Positions 37,051-37,064 of a stretch of DNA of 37,064 nt are shown one piece after another. Position 1 is the first letter of the stretch. Every line of letters starts with the position of its first letter. The notes beneath the pieces were generated by a model. The model saw only the letters and a program-made list of their open reading frames with translations. It was not told the origin of the DNA and did not search any database. Both the position numbers and the translations under genes were made by a program. The DNA comes from Asaia bogorensis (GTDB lineage Bacteria > Pseudomonadota > Alphaproteobacteria > Reyranellales > Reyranellaceae): the NCBI GenBank assembly GCA_945905835.1, contig CAMDQJ010000036.1, positions 1 to 37,064 on the forward strand. Reading direction: 5' to 3'.

Positions 37051-37064
37051 TTATAGTTGAGGGT

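Overview
The window comes from a GC-rich alphaproteobacterial chromosome. The truncated gene at the left edge starts like the DUF1013/TrcR family, which I know only from Alphaproteobacteria. The mix of CaiB/BaiF CoA-transferases, acyl-CoA dehydrogenases, DUF2272 lipoproteins and a CGNR zinc-finger protein fits a Reyranella-like or other Rhodospirillales/Hyphomicrobiales soil heterotroph; that genus-level guess is inference. No rRNA, tRNA or CRISPR array was seen.

Layout. 1-1.85 kb: cell-cycle regulator start, an OmpA-type envelope protein with a clear terminator, and a small exported protein. 1.89-2.06 kb: a 178-bp element with 22-bp terminal inverted repeats (MITE-like). 2.2-5.6 kb: a crotonase, a broken LysR gene, and an operon of a LiuR-like MerR regulator with a large acyl-CoA dehydrogenase, headed by a perfect 22-bp palindrome. 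5.7-8.7 kb: a CoA-transferase and a thiamine-diphosphate lyase/decarboxylase of the oxalyl-CoA decarboxylase / 2-hydroxyacyl-CoA lyase family. 8.9-17.7 kb: gamma-carbonic anhydrase, a two-module VOC protein, a complete AfuABC/SfuABC-type importer coupled to a DUF2272 lipoprotein and a GMC oxidoreductase, then a second DUF2272 lipoprotein on the opposite strand. 17.7-24.2 kb: a broken GNAT gene, then a run of acyl-CoA ligase, lipoprotein, gamma-glutamyltransferase, GH-A-like hydrolase and alpha/beta hydrolase.

24.2-25.5 kb is a scar zone: a Tat signal-peptide remnant joined to the C-terminal domain of an S24 (phage-repressor-type) protein, a Rap1a/Tai-like gene with an in-frame amber codon, and the first part of a VOC gene, divergent from an intact CGNR zinc-finger regulator. 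26.2-34.1 kb is the best-defined pathway: SCP2 protein, SDR, carboxyltransferase, two tandem acyl-CoA dehydrogenases, crotonase and biotin carboxylase/BCCP. The order and motifs match the atu (acyclic terpene / geranyl-CoA) type of catabolic operon more than a plain leucine (liu) operon. Its divergent promoter region carries a second copy of the 22-bp palindrome found upstream of the MerR gene 21 kb away, so both loci are probably one regulon.

The right end (34.1-37.06 kb) is decaying and mobile: a frameshifted exported-protein gene, an unrecognised small protein, and a mosaic of flippase, SF2 helicase and ISAzo13-type transposase fragments abutting one another. The strongest new lead is the shared operator and the regulon it implies; the rest of the unusual material is mostly recombination scars.
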